In this document: piece after piece, positions 21,301-33,959 of the stretch
Layout of the letters: the number at the start of each line of letters is the position of its first letter
How positions within the stretch are numbered: position 1 is the stretch's first letter
Origin: Polytrichum commune
Lineage: Eukaryota; Streptophyta; Polytrichopsida; Polytrichales; Polytrichaceae
NCBI GenBank assembly: GCA_950295325.1
Contig: OX485804.1
Location: 2,234,001-2,298,000, forward strand
DNA length: 64,000 bases
Reading direction: 5' to 3'
Translations under genes and position numbers: made by a program
The notes under the pieces: generated by a model
Databases searched by the model: none
What the model saw: only the letters and a program-made list of their open reading frames with translations
What the model was told of the DNA's origin: nothing

Positions 21301-22190
21301 ACTCCTCTAAGGTTTATTGCCCTTCCTAGCTCTTATTCACCCTTTAATTTAATCTAACCAAGGTTTTTGACCCTTCGCCTTTCTTAACCCTTAGAAAGTT
21401 CAAATAGGCGCATATTCAAAGTATTAGCAACTCCTAATGGTTAGAGAACAATGTGAGCACAATTTAGGGTTCACAGGTGGTGGACAACTTGTAGGTTCAA
21501 CATGTTGTATAATTTTCATAAATTAGGGCCATTACTCCCAATCTACGGGGCCAACAACATAATAGTAGATTCGCGGGTCATTGATCTCACATTCCCACCA
21601 ACAACATTCAGAGTGGTCGTGTCGGTGATCAATCCGACTTACTCTATACGGAACTTGCTAATAAATAAAGTAACTACCACAAAATATACCAAAGGCCCGA
21701 GAACAATGGAATTGGGTACCCCCTTGGCGGTCAAGTGGTCAAACCACTTGACCTTACGAGATAGGCGAGTGGGTTTAGGGATGCATACCTTAGCCGTGCT
21801 CCCTCCAACCCTAAATGAAAGGCTAGAATTAGTTAGTTAACTTCAATTTTCCTCGGTTGATTGGGCTCGATGTAAGCCGAGCTGCTACCTCCTTCCTTTC
21901 TCCACTTCTCGGACGTTGATCTTGTCTTCTTCCTTGTAGTTAATTTGATTATAAAGCTTACATTAGTTAACGATTAAAACATCATTTTTTTCTATTATAA
22001 TTTAGGCCTAAGCATAATAAATCTACTTAATGCACGTAATTGTCTAGTATCTAACGATCTAAAAATCACTTTAATTTTATCAGAAATGCAAAAGTTATCC
22101 AACTTCCAAATTCAAAAATTCATAGTAAATTCATTACTATTTAGATCTAGGCTTTCCATATACTATTGGTAGGATATTAATAAGTAATTA
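18358..22190. other. Decayed repeats, no intact gene
   Basis: There are no convincing long frames. A stretch near 19140-19190 reads LMDFGASA in one frame, which resembles the aspartic protease motif of LTR elements, so 18.4-19.8 kb may be a decayed retrotransposon. Low-complexity tracts include G14 at 19797-19810, A runs at 20041-20054 and a GATA microsatellite at 20877-20900. A frame at 21502-21840 matches nothing I know. Confidence 0.4.
20998..21080 (+). repeat. tRNA-like segment, probable SINE head
   Basis: The stretch ends with a good RNA polymerase III B box (GGTTCGATTCTCG) preceded by a D-arm-like part (TCGGTTGGTTGAGG). It does not fold as a normal tRNA, because the anticodon arm and acceptor stem do not pair. 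I read it as a tRNA-derived SINE head or a tRNA relic. No tail or target duplication was found. Confidence 0.35.
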
Positions 22191-22199
22191 ATAGAAATT

Positions 22200-22981
22200 A
22201 TTGGAGAAAATCCGCCATATTGCCTACAAAATGGAATGCAGATATCAACAATTTTGATGAACGTATGAAGTCCAAAATGGAGGAAGCAACTTTGGAATTG
22301 GCAATCTCATCGCCGCATTGAATTTGGGTTTGGATGTCGAAAGCAAGCCTGTAAAAAAGCTTTGTCCTTTGGAGTACATAAACATGGAAGGTGAAGATGA
22401 TTTTGAGATGGAATATTCTACTGAGGAGCTTGTGCAATTAGTGCAAGATGGCGAACATGTTTTTGATTCCATGGAAGTAGATCCATTGATTGTTGATAGC
22501 AATGATGATGAGTCTAAAGTAGTGAAGCTAAGCGATGCACAAAAATATGCTAAAGATGTTTTGAATTTTATGGCTAGCCAAGGTGTTCAGATTTTCAACA
22601 CTCTGGAGTTGTTAGGAATGGAAAAAATCCATGACAAACTCATTAGAATTGGTGTTGCACATTTAACATCAACAAAACAATGTGACATTAGAAGCTTCTT
22701 CATCTCTAGTGAAAGGTCTTTACCTTATCTCAATGACACATTATGATGTGCTCTTGTTGTTATTCATAAATTTGAATTAGATTTTACATTCAAAAACATT
22801 GAAGTCTCGTATTTGTTATTTTCTTTTTTACATTGTAATTTTATTTTGATTTTCTACCTATTTTTTTGATAATATCACATTATGCACAAATCTTCAAAAT
22901 GTGACATTATCAAATATGTCACACCTTGTTATATCACTCTTTTTGGTGAAACGGATGGTGTGACATTATCAAGGTTAGACT
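22200..22981 (+). pseudogene. pogo/Tigger-like transposase, 3' fragment with terminus
   Basis: The first part reads NYWRKSAILPTKWNADIN, which matches the C-terminal region of Tigger/CENP-B-like DDE transposases (the N-W-x-x-S/T-x-I-L block). A frameshift near 22310 moves the frame to LIAALNLGLDVESKP and on to the stop at 22744-22746, with an acidic segment and a TSIRSFF-like end. Downstream, 22955-22980 reads outward as CAGTCTAACCTTGATAATG, a typical pogo-type terminus, followed by TA. The catalytic domain is missing, so this is a truncated copy. Confidence 0.6.
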
Positions 22982-23094
22982 GTATATATGTATTCCCATC
23001 CATCTGCTTGGCTGTAAATGCAGCATCTGCAAGTCAAACAATTTTCTGCCAAGAACTCTGACCGATTTTTGGCTGCTCCAAGAAGTAAGTGAGT

Positions 23095-23277
23095 TGGTCC
23101 GAGATGACCTTAAACTACCGGGTGATGGTAGAGGGATACCCAAATCTCAAGGAACAGGTTGGCAGTTCGAATCCCGGCTGTGAAATCTCCTCTCTACTTG
23201 ACGGAATACTTGCCAGGTGGTCAACTGCCTCCTATGCTTGGCGTTGGCCTGTCGGCCTTCTATCTCAAAAAAAAAAA
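23095..23277 (+). mobile_element. tRNA-derived SINE, copy 1
   Basis: This 183-bp element has a B box AGTTCGAATCC near 23164, an A-box-like TGGTAGAGGGA near 23126 and an A-rich tail. It is flanked by a perfect 16-bp duplication CAAGAAGTAAGTGAGT at 23079-23094 and 23278-23293. A nearly identical copy lies at 36959. Transcription by RNA polymerase III and mobilisation by a partner LINE are expected for the class. Confidence 0.85.
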
Positions 23278-23558
23278 CAAGAAGTAAGTGAGTAAGCATA
23301 ATTCCACCTGGTGTAACTTACGGTGGAGTTTTCATCAGAAGACTCCTGCTGCCATTTATGGGTCGTGAGAAGATCACTTTCAAGATTAAACCTGTCTGAC
23401 CTCGTGGGCTTTACATCAGGCCTCCTTAAATGTGGGATTCTAAAAACAGACCCCACTTTTACCACATTTAAGCCTCGCCAGACCCCACTTTTAAGAGAGT
23501 GAGACCAAAGCATTGTTCAAAGCATTTTTAAGAGAGCATTGTCCAAAGGTGCAAAACG

Positions 23559-23960
23559 ATGCACTTGGGGTCGATTGCAGTTACATGTACACTTGCAGAC
23601 CTTGTTGTGGACCTCCGCGTCACTATAGTGATCATGCCGAAGAAAAAGTTGAGCCCCTGGCAACCGGCCTACAAACAAAAACTCGGGTTGCACGTGACGA
23701 ACCGCGATGTCAAGACATCCGCAGTTATCGAGGCGGTCTGCTCATTTTGCAAATACTTTGGGCGGCAAGTCGACATGGCGAACCGGAAGTGCGCCGCGCG
23801 CGTCACGAACCAGACGTACGGGCCCGATTTCCGCTCTGATGTCATGACCAAACACATGGAGTCACAACACCAGGAGAAATAGAGCGAGTACCAGACATTG
23901 TCGCCGTCTAAACATGTCGCAACCCTTGCTAGGTCCCTTAATAATCTTGCCAATTTTCGT
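23559..23960 (+). pseudogene. BED-type zinc-finger transposase fragment
   Basis: The frame reads MPKKKLSPWQPAYK, then CSFCKYFG, then TKHMESQHQEK, which gives a C-x2-C...H-x5-H finger of the BED type found at the N terminus of hAT-like transposases. The stop at 23880-23882 is TAG where relatives have Trp before SEYQTL, and the frame stays open beyond it, so a TGG-to-TAG change is likely. A possible continuation lies at 24868-25027 (LKFFDGIVLRNNTLHRYIE), separated by about 0.9 kb of unrelated sequence. Confidence 0.5.
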
Positions 23961-24866
23961 TTCTAGCAAAGGTTACGAGCGCTAACCCTTCGCATTCTGC
24001 CATGCTAATGGATAGCTCCTCTTACCCCGGACCAATAGTTCATAGGAGGGAACCAACCCTCCTACTTTGCTTTCGGGGCTCACCCCTTAATCGGTAACCA
24101 TTTCCCCAATGTGGACTTCCATCCATGGAAGTCCAATCCTATGTTGATCATCGCGTTGCCGGAGCAACACTACAACAACCCGAACCATACTAGGCAACTA
24201 TGGCCTCACAATGGGCCAATGCCCATGGAGGCCGTGCCGTTCGGCCTCGGGTGGGTGAGGCCACACCACCTCACCCATATAAGCCTCTAGGACTCTACAC
24301 GGAGCCCCTACCCCACCGCCAACCAACCTCTTGTCTCTCTACCAAGAGTTGGGGCCAAGTGGACATTTTCCCTTAGCTGCTGGGCCTAGAACCCCCCCAG
24401 CAGCTTCAGACCATCATAACTTCCTTGTATGATGTCTGATCATAACAACCAACCACTCCATCCTCATCTACGCTTCACGTAGATCCCGATGGACTCCTCG
24501 CTTGCCCCATTCGGGCAAGTCTTGAGGAAGTTATGCCTGTTTGAACCTTGGCAGTCCCGGGAATCACTCCCAGGCACTTCTGTACCAGGGCGCTGTCCCG
24601 GGACAGCACCCCACTCAAATGGCCATAACTCCTAGCTCACACCTCCGATTGAGGTGATCTTGAGCATTCTAGAATCACCACGCCATGAGCTACGCATAGC
24701 TCATGGCCTCACCCTCATGCCTCCTAGTCTTTGTGGGTGGGAGGCGTTCCCAACGCCCGGGGCCCTCACCCACACTAGGATCACTTGGGCCCTCTCACCA
24801 ACGGCGCCACAAGTCCCGGGTGTCACTCCGGGGTCCCCCTTGTGCCCATGGTGTTTCGGCCACTCC
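23961..24866. other. GC-rich insertion within the BED-finger gene
   Basis: This stretch is richer in GC than its surroundings, has no long coding frame and contains small inverted repeats (for example GTCCCGGGACAG near 24595). CATATAAG at about 24278 looks like a TATA box in an LTR-like setting. It separates two parts of one decayed gene, so I read it as an inserted non-coding retroelement or solo LTR. The boundaries are not resolved. Confidence 0.35.
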
Positions 24867-25533
24867 TCATGGAGAGGTGCGCGACAAAACAGCTCAAGTT
24901 CTTCGACGGGATCGTGTTGCGCAACAACACGCTGCACCGGTACATTGAGATTGACGGCGATGAGCTGACGCTCAAGATTTCAAACGCCGTTGTCGATACG
25001 ATCATTGGCGAGCTCTTGTTCCGGTAAATATAATTTATGATTAATTACTTTGTGATTGTAGAAGGTATTAAATATATTATAAAAATATAAAAATAAACCA
25101 TAAATTTTAGTTTCATTTTAGAATGACAAAGTCCCTTTCAATTGTAAGTGACAAAAATTATAACCTCAGTGGTAATGAGGATTTTGTAATATTTTTGACT
25201 TCCAAGTTAATTACATGCTTTATTGACGGTTTCACTTTGAAAATGAAATCTAGTCAATTGCTTATTTACTCAATGGAAGTGAACATATATATTGCATTTG
25301 AGACCTTGAAAATGAAGTGCACTCAATATGGGATTTGTGGACAAGTAGCCTTCAAAAATGCAAGTATACTAGTTTTTTTGGAATCGGGCGGGCGGGCAGC
25401 AGTTTTCGGGCGGGTGCAGGAAAAATGTTGGGGGCTGCCCCCTGATAGAATATTCCCCCCCCCCCCCGAAAAGCTCGTAGGGGGTAGCATATCGTCTGCC
25501 GTTTCTATGGTGTCTGGCAGTGTCTCTGGGGAT

Positions 25534-25720
25534 TTTGGGGCATAATCAATCCAGATCCTAGTGTTTTCAAAGGCCGACCGGTTACATGTTGACATCTTTC
25601 GGTTTTCCTTTCTTAAACTGTGGACTATTTTGTATGTTCCGTAAATCCTGCTAAATGGATTGGTAATTTTTAATGAAGCCTTGAATTTGAAGCGGTAATT
25701 TCTTAACCAATTTAACTGTA
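25534..25720 (+). repeat. Dispersed repeat, copy 1
   Basis: The segment starting with GATCCTAGTG and containing GGTTACATGTTGACATC resembles stretches at 36720-36958 and 37143-37310 on + and at 56720-56930 on -. Copies are diverged and no open frame is kept. The family is unknown, perhaps the end of a LINE or LTR element. Confidence 0.5.
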
Positions 25721-25729
25721 ACTACACTA

Positions 25730-26042
25730 AATAATCCTATTATTGTGGGCCATAGTAATTCTCTTGAGCCCTCACTAATTTTTATAATGAGAATCAATGT
25801 GGGCCGTGTTAACTTTCATCCCACGCTAGATTATAGAGAATTAGTGTGAGCCATAGTAGTTGTTTTTCAAGAAAATTAGTGTGGGTGGTTATTCTATTTT
25901 GTGCTACATTTGTCTCATAACAAATATTCAATGTGTTGGTCGGAAGTCTTCATGAAGACTTGGGGGAAGACCTTGGGTCTTGGACCCACGTTAATTCCAC
26001 ACTAGTCTTCCACCCACACTAATAGGGATATTTACTGTAGTG
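25730..26042 (-). mobile_element. CACTA-like terminus with subterminal repeats
   Basis: Read on -, the sequence starts CACTACAGTAAATATCCC at 26042 and carries several copies of an ATTAGTGTGGG-like motif. Both are typical of EnSpm/CACTA ends. The partner terminus was not found, so this is a fragment or a deleted copy. Confidence 0.45.
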
Positions 26043-26043
26043 G

Positions 26044-27666
26044 TCAGTTCACCTTGTTCATTCATGTCTAAATGATCAAGAATTTATATATTGAAATGCT
26101 ATAAAATTTCACTTAGAATTCGAAACATGTATTCAACCCCCCTCCTCATGTTTCCTAGTCACGCCTACCCACCTAGCCCCACTTCAGGTTCCCCACATTC
26201 TTGGGGGTGCACTCAATGTAGTTAGTCAAAATGACGTGAGACAATGGGAAATGATGGTAATATCCCCTATTTACATTTACCATGATCATTTTTAGGGTTT
26301 TTTGGGGATTTCATATCATTACTTACGTTTGAAAATTGCATGAATGTTTGAACTAAAATGTCTCATTTTTTGTAGAATACAATTTACAACACTTAATTCA
26401 TATAATGATCTTCTATCACATCATAGAAGTTGCACAAGGTTTAAGAACTACTTAATTTGTCCATATCAATAGCAAACCGCAAATAGGGGGTCAAAAGCAC
26501 TCAATCATGTCGTTTTGATGATCTATCATTGAGTGCACCTCCAAGCCCCTCACTCATGGCCCCTCCTCCCAAGTTCTCCACCATTTACACCACATAATTA
26601 TCAATATAACATGACTACAACATTGTCCTTGCACTAAGGAGACTCCTAGTTGACAAAAATGCAGTTTGGATTAACCTAGAGTTATGTGATTTATGAATTG
26701 GTTGGTTGGTTTCTAATTTGTATGGTTAAATCTTGAAATTGAACTCCAAATCAAACACCAAGGAAAAGACATTTAAGCATTGGTCAAGGGGAGACTCAAA
26801 TGTGACCATTTGACCCAATATTGGGCTTGTGCAATTACGGATTATTGTTGGATGTAGTGAAAATGAAAGAAGGTGTTGTTGATCTAAAGTAAGGGGGTTT
26901 TAAATGGACACTTTAAATTTAGGAAAGTCACAATGGGTACAAGGTGACTAACAAATTTAAATCATGCCCGTAGTCATTTTCCCCATTAATTTTTAGAACT
27001 CATATGAATATCTTATTCAATTTCAAAGTGGTCAAGGTTTTCTCTCTTATTAAGTAATCATATAGGTCCCCCCAATTGTACTGACTATCAATCTTAGAAC
27101 TCTATGATAGTTAGCACATAATCTAATCTCTCTTAAATGCATACTATATCTTTTGGGTGTCCATCCTTAGATCCACAACTTAACCATATTGACACCACTC
27201 AAATATAGGTGTCCCTTTAAGAGGATAATCCGAATTAGGCCTACTCCCTTCAACTTAAATTCCGCACCACCCTTCACGCTCACCTTCCTTCACCTAATTA
27301 TTTACTCACTCGTCCTCGTTTACCTTACGAATGAGTCACAGTGACCTATTGCTCAGCAAAAGCCGATAATCCATGTATAATCGAAATCCGACGTGTCGAG
27401 TTTTACTTGGCTGGGACCCTTTGAATCCTACGTGTGAACTTGTCGGTGGGAAGTGATGCGAGTGCAGGCAGCAGACACCCGAGTGTGGAGTTATGCAGAC
27501 ACAAGAGCAGACATGTCTGCAGCAATCTTCGCTTCGGCGATCGCCTACCCATAACCCCAACCTCCTCGATGAATTTCCTTTCTCTCGTCTCCGTCGCATT
27601 CTTGGGTAGCAGATGCACATCCTTTGAAAAAAATTCTAGCAATCCGGCCCCAGAGAGAATACTAGA
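26044..27666. other. AT-rich spacer and upstream region of the seven-exon gene
   Basis: No gene is seen from 26044 to about 27300. The region becomes GC-richer from 27330 and probably holds the promoter and 5' leader of the gene starting at 27667. A short frame at 27434-27676 overlaps that start and is more likely leader than protein. Confidence 0.4.
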
Positions 27667-30600
27667 ATGGACGTAGACGAGGATCGTAGGGGCATCATAC
27701 TCCGAGGCGACAAATTTGTTGTGAACATGCGACTACCTGGAAGGAAGACGATGTGGATGACTGTGGATGATTTGAACTCGGCTAAGAGGATTGTGAAGAT
27801 TATCGATCTCTACGTTGCTGGCTTCAAGGCTCTCGGTGACAATCATCCCGATGTTCCTGGCCTTCTTGAGGAATTTCGGAGCAAGGGATTTAAACAGGTT
27901 GTGCTGCAGGAGCTCGAGTCAGAGACAAATTATTTGCAGCAGGAGGCTGGAGTAATTCAGTCCACTGCCGCCGAGGTCCCCGAAGGTACGATTGGGGCAG
28001 TGCTTTCTTTTTTCTTTTTTCGTTTGGTGTACAGAGGAGACCAGAGATCCATATACGGTTAAGTGTTGATATGCTTGAAGAAATGGCTGGTTTAGGGTTT
28101 TTTTGTAATTTTTTTTTGTAAGGGTTAACAACGTCGGGTTCATGTTGACGCCGGAAATTCGCATACAACATCACGTTGATAGAACAAGACAAGCAGAACG
28201 AGATGGGTCCCGGTCTTTCCACTCTCATTTTGGCAGGTTGAATTCCTCCTTGCAGATTCGGTCCACTGTCTCGACCGCGACCGCGGGAAGACGGAGGAGC
28301 CACCGATGCCACCAGGCGCACTGGAATCCAGCTCTGTTTGCTTTGCCTGTGGCGTTCGAGGTGCAGTACTTGTGCAGGATCCTCGAAATCCTCGTAGGCA
28401 AACGCAGGCAGGAGTTGATCCGAGACATGTATGTGCTTACTTTTTGCAAGAATTTGGAGATTAGGAGTTCCCCTGCCGATTCGATTGTCAATTTGAGGAC
28501 TTTCCAGTAAAGTGGGTTTTGTCACTCCCTTCTTGTGTGCATTTCTGGATGGTTATGTGTTGAAGTAACCGGTGTAATTTTCTCTGTGCTGTAGCTCACC
28601 GAGGTTGTTGAGGGCCTGATTATGGCCGAGGAACGTAAACATGAGGACGAAATGGCAGAGTTGAGGTGCCTGACTATGGCCAAGGAACGTAACCATCAGG
28701 AAAACCTGGCGATGTGGAGGCGATTGTTGCGTATGTGCAGGGATGAAGAACAAAGATGTGCAACTCAAGGTATGAGATGGTGTTGCATGTTCCTGAAGGA
28801 GAGCCAAAGAGTAAGAGAGCTTGGCAAGGGCTGTTATATACTGGTGTTTTTTTTTTTTTTTTGAAAATGGTGGGACTTTTTGTGCCTCTTAAGTTGTTAC
28901 CATTGTGTTATGAACTCGGATTTAGTGCCGGGAATGTTCCGAGGCGAGCACGTGGAGGCAGGTGTGAGGACTGCTGATGTGTGCTGACCCCTGCCCGTTG
29001 ATCTTGCAGGCCAGCTGGCACTTAGGACGTTGAAGGAGGAGCCTCCGGAAGCACTTCGAGCTGCCATGGACGTATTCATATTAGTATTAGTCTTATGATG
29101 TGTGGATATACAGTAGAAGTACTTAACCTCGCCGTGTGTTGCAAACTCTCACAACCAGGATTTACTTGGACCACGGGTGAGGAGGGTAACTCCAGATGCC
29201 CTCCAAGAGCTCGTCCAATATCGGCCACAAAGTATGTATGGGTATGAATATTCCAATGGTAGTGTTCCCCAATTTGCACATTCAATAATTTTCTTTAGTT
29301 CTTCTTTTTAATCTTTTGACTTGCTTCCTCTTAAATTTATTGGACTTACCTTTGGGACACATTATTTACTATCGTATTCTCTAATTCGTAGCTCTTCTCT
29401 TTCTGTCTTTTTCTTTTCTTTTTGGATTTGATGGTTACCTCCTATTGCATTCAAACCTTTTCAAATACCGCTGATTTCCTTTAAAAACCTTTTTTTACCA
29501 TTATTTACTTGCATTTCATTCATTTTATTTTTATATGTACTTTTTTATCTTTATTTTTATTTTTGGTTCTAATTTTATTGGTTACTATCCTATTCTCTGA
29601 GTCGTAGCTCTTCTCTCTATTTTTTCTCTTCTTTTTCATTTTGATGGTTACCTTCTATTGCATTCAAACCTTCTCAAACCCTTTTACTTTTTCAATCACC
29701 ATTGATTGCCTTCAATTTGTTTTTAAAAAATTTTACCTTCTTTTTATTCTTTTAATTTTAATTTTTTGGTTCTAATTTTATTTGTATTCTAATTTATATT
29801 TGTTACTATCCTATCCTCTAAGTCGTAGCTCTTCTCTGTACTTCTTCTCTTCTATTTGAATTTGATGGTTACGTTCTATTGCATGCAAACCTTATCAAAC
29901 CCTTTTACCTTTTCAAACACTGTGTTTTCCTTTTTTAACATTTTTCTCTCCTAATTTAAACCTTTGTTTTATTATTTTATTATTCATTACTTTCAATGTT
30001 TAAATATTTAAAATTTTGTTCCAATTTGATTTTGTTAGTTTATTCCAAGTTTAATATTTTAATCAATTGGATTTCCTTTGATTTTCTCTTGGTGTCCTCT
30101 CTTGTGCAGAAGTTACACCAACATATGGAAGCACAAATCTTGACACAACCATACAAGCTTTCATTCAATGTGAAGTCATTGAGCCATCGGATGCAACAGG
30201 TGGAAAAATCTGAGCAATCTTCCTTGTCTCCCAAATTCATAGAGGCTCGACTTTGAGATTCAATACAATCCTCTTCACTCAAATATCTCTTGAGTGGCAT
30301 GGGAGAAAATGATGTCATGTAATATCACTCCCAAATTAGACCTTGTATTGTGATTTCTAAAATAGTAGTTCCCAACTTGATTCTAATATTAAATGCACAG
30401 GGCAAGGTCCATCATTTTTCCTCACTTAAAAATGACCATGCTGGAAATTCCGAATTGATAATTCATCTCCACTCATGCTTTTGCAACCAGTGCTATTGTG
30501 CATTGCAGCAGTTTATGAAACCCACGTGACAAAAAATAAAAAATTCTAGGTGCCATATTGTATTTACTAATACTCTCAACTAATAACAACGTGCTGTATG

Positions 30601-30783
30601 ACACTTCAAAATTTAGGCATTCATGGATAGAAGCATTGTGTATGAAAAGTGAGAGGCACAGAGGTATTTTGGTGGCTTTAAAAGGTTACATTTGTGGGGT
30701 TTTTTGCAGGTGCAGCACTACCATTTGATAATGAAGGACTTGCAATGCTCGATGCTTTTGTCCTTGATTTCCCAGGAGCGTGA
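27667..30783 (+). CDS. Seven-exon gene, unknown 321-residue protein
   Basis: I assemble seven exons with GT-AG junctions: 27667-27985, 28256-28428, 28595-28769, 29010-29071, 29159-29231, 30110-30199 and 30710-30783. The phases match at every junction and the total is 966 nt, which is hard to get by chance. The exons are GC-richer than the introns. The N-terminal part (RGIILRGDKFVVNMRLPGR, then MTVDDLNSAKRIVKIIDLY and FKALG) resembles the strand-strand-strand-helix pattern of AP2/ERF DNA-binding domains, which is my inference only. A charged helix (MAEERKHEDEMAELR) follows in exon 3. No transposon signature is present, so this is the best candidate for a host gene in the window. The splice pattern needs transcript support. 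Confidence 0.6.
29362..29930 (+). repeat. Three-copy repeat inside intron 5
   Basis: A pyrimidine-rich unit with the shared cores TCGTAGCTCTTCTCT and GATGGTTAC, followed by a CTATTGCATTCAAACC-like block, occurs three times at a spacing of about 220 bp (near 29390, 29607 and 29826). The copies are diverged. The repeat is part of the longest intron of the seven-exon gene. Confidence 0.7.
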
Positions 30784-32787
30784 GGTGGAAAAACGCCCGA
30801 GGTGGAGGGCTCTAAGGTCTCTCATCCTTTGTTCCTGAAGCATTTGATAATTGAATATTACTTCATTTCCATTTCTCTTCTATGACATATCTTTTCGTCA
30901 GTAATTGGAAGAACGATTTGTCTCAAATAAGTCCCCTTGAGTCTAATTGAAATCAGCGATTTGCAACTGAGTAGGTTAATATTGGACATTAGTTTGATTC
31001 CAACCTTAAAAGCACACGGAAATTTCCTCTGTTTTTACCACCTTGCAAATCAGAGTGCTACACTATTTATGGTATTTAGTGTCATGTACACTATTTGCAC
31101 AGAGGTCTGAAAGTGTGACATCCGTTAATTGCCAATATGATACTATTTGTCAACATGAGTGACTTTCTAAAGTTAAAAAATAATAATATACATATTATGG
31201 CATTTTGTGTAGCAAATTGGGATACTTGAGATGATAGTTTTGTGGTTTGGTATGCAAGGGGAAGATATTATTGAGCATACTAATATCAAGTGTCATCTGT
31301 GCACACTTTAGGCAACTTGTAGACCATTGTGTATCATAGGCATACACCTCATAACAGTATTGAACATACTCAGGCCAAGATATTAGTAAGTGCACTTAAA
31401 CGCCAAAGTGTCATGGGGTGACACTAATAATGAAGTTGTTGATCATCGGTGTAACCTAGCATACGCCTCAAAATAGGATAAGCGACATTATTACACATGT
31501 GACACTAAATACCAAAAACAGTGTAGTCTTCTAAAGGGCATGATCTGAAATATTTTAATCTGGTGGGTGTTATGCAGGACTTACACACACACATGAATAT
31601 GGAGACTTTTTTCACCACTGGCTCCTTTTCCCAGCGATTTTGAGAAGGCATCAAATGCATAAACTTAGATCATTCTCCTGGTCTAATTGTTGTCCTAGCA
31701 CTGTCACAAGCCTACGCCTTATTGATGGTCCACTTCTCTGAGCTTCACAAATGAGAGGCTAGCTAGTGCATGAATAGAATAAAGTGTGCACTGAGGAAAT
31801 CTCAGGAGCTATAAGCGTCCGAGATGATCATACATGGACACTGTATTCAACTGGACCTCTATTCGAGTCGATTGATGATTGATCGGCTACAGTAGTTAGT
31901 ACATGTAATATGTATCCTCAACTGAACTCCAATTCCTCAGCCATAGCTGGAACATAAGAAATCTTGCATCTTAAATTGAAGCACGTGTCACTCACTTCGA
32001 TGCTCGAATCCCATCGTTTTGGGCATGAGCTATAGACTGGTCACAATGCCAAGTCTCTCTTGAATCTCGGGAACGAATTCAAACATGAATGTCTAGGCTA
32101 CCAGTGTATCCTGAAGAGAGCACCCTAAACCTCCAAAAACACTAACAGTTTCAACCCAGCCATGGATAGACTAGAAGTGTGCAAGGAAATCTTAGAGGCT
32201 ATAAGCATCCACATCAAAGCCTTTTGCACATGTATCACTCTTGATGAGATGAGATGATGCATGGACACTGCATTTCAGCTGAACTTTTATTCAAGTTAAT
32301 TGATGATTGATTGGCGACAATAGTTATTACATCTAATTTGTTCCCGGCCTTTGCCAACATTAGGGTTTCCAAAAGACGTAGTGGTTTGGTGGGTTCATTC
32401 AGGGTTTATCCATCCTTTGATCACACTCCACAGGTTCTTGTTCAATCTTGTCGTAATTGTCGCAATCGGCGGACATTGAGCTGTAGACTGCCCAAACTGC
32501 CAAGTTCCATTTGAACAGGACATCACGCCCAGGAACGCACCTAGGTCTTAAACCTCCAAAAGCAGAAGCGTTCCAATTCGGCCATGGATAGAATACAGTG
32601 TAAAAGAAACTCGCGGAAGCAATAAGCATGCACTATTGAAATGATGCATAGACACTGCATTCAACTGAAATTTTATTCAAGTTACTCGAGGTTCAATCAG
32701 CGACATCCACACATGTGATATGTTCCTGCTCTTTACCAAATTTAGATTGTCCCGAAAATCTAACAGCGGTGGTTTCGAATTCAGGGT
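30784..32787. repeat. Spacer with decayed tandem copies of the Cys-rich gene 3' end
   Basis: From about 31750 a unit of about 410 bp is repeated three times (31760, 32160, 32580), each copy with a CCATGGATAGA- or GACACTGCATT-type core. The part at 32377-32475 resembles the last exon of the Cys-rich gene (32788-32872), including CTTGTCGTAATTG. No intact frame is present. The stretch 30784-31740 is AT-rich and anonymous. Confidence 0.55.
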
Positions 32788-33959
32788 TTAGTAATTCATC
32801 CTCTTGCACACCTTCTTGAGCTTGTCGTAATTGACGTATCCCTTTTGACACTGCACTCCACATGCGCCCTTGCTGCAATTCACACAACACATGACGATCA
32901 GCTGTTGATGACTTGCTGGTTTGAGAGTAGAATCCAGTAGGATATGATTCAATAGAGTTGCAGAAAAGGATTGCACAAAAATGTCTGGTCCATGAAGTTT
33001 CCGACTGGGCTCGCATGGCCCGTACAAAATGCATGGAACCCTAAACTGTGAATACAATGACTTGGTTTGATAGTAGATTGCATTGGGACATAATTCACAG
33101 AGTTGAACAAAAGAATTGCACAATATGTATCTGCAATGAACTTTCCCACTACGTTCGCATAATTACAGGTACCAAAATGCATGCAACCCTAAACTGTGAA
33201 TTGAGATTGAATGTGAGGTTGAATGTGAGAACGAATGCAACCAAATTACCTGCATATAGCTTCCGTCCCAGACTTGCGAAGCGGCTTGAGACACTCATGG
33301 CCACATTTACCACAGTTGAGGACGTCTGACTGTAAGACTACCTCGCAACCATCCTTCTGCAGATCGTTATTGCAATCACCATATCCGGGCAGACAGGTGA
33401 CCATACACTTGCCTGCGGTGCAATTGGTACTGGAATTCGGATAAGTAGCACACTTAATTGCGACACACCTGTCTTGGTACTCGCACTTGCCTTGTTTGCA
33501 GGTGGTGAAGAAACCAGGTCTTTCCTTGCACACGGCACCGCAAGAGCCACAGTTCATCACATCACTTCCGCCGACAAATGTCTCGCAACCGTCTTTGATC
33601 TTCCCGTTGTTGCAGTCGGCGTATCCGGCATTGCAAATGGACTTGCACCTGCCTAACTTGCACGTGGAGGAAGCGTTGGGCTCCACTAGGCAGTCTGTGA
33701 CCACACATTTGTCAGTGTACTCGCACTTGCCCTTGTTACAAGTAGTGAGGAAACCAGTTTTCTCTTCGCACACGACACCGCAACCGCCACAGTTCATCAC
33801 GTCCCCGTTGATGTCTGTCTCACATCCATTGCTCTCCTTGCGGTCACAATCTCGGTGCCCAGATGCGCAAGAAGGCTTATTCCAGGCATCACAGGAACCT
33901 GTGCAGCAGGTCAGCAGAGACAAAAACAGTGTAGCAATACTTGTCAATGAATCGAACAT
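32788..33959 (-). CDS. Secreted Cys-rich repeat protein
   Basis: Exon 1 is 33250-33959 and exon 2 is 32788-32872 (intron 377 bp, phase 2, GT-AG). Joined they give 264 residues. The N terminus (MFDSLTSIATLFLSLLTCC) is a likely signal peptide, so the product should enter the secretory pathway. The mature part holds three copies of a DC...DGCE...DVxNCGxCG-xxC module, separated by FFTTCKQGKCEYQDRC-like blocks. The spacing resembles plant STIG1-like proteins and similar bacterial Cys-rich repeats, but I cannot name the family with certainty. Even Cys counts suggest disulfides in the apoplast. The intron holds its own tandem duplication of about 150 bp (32897-33200). Decayed copies of both gene ends lie on either side. 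Confidence 0.7.
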
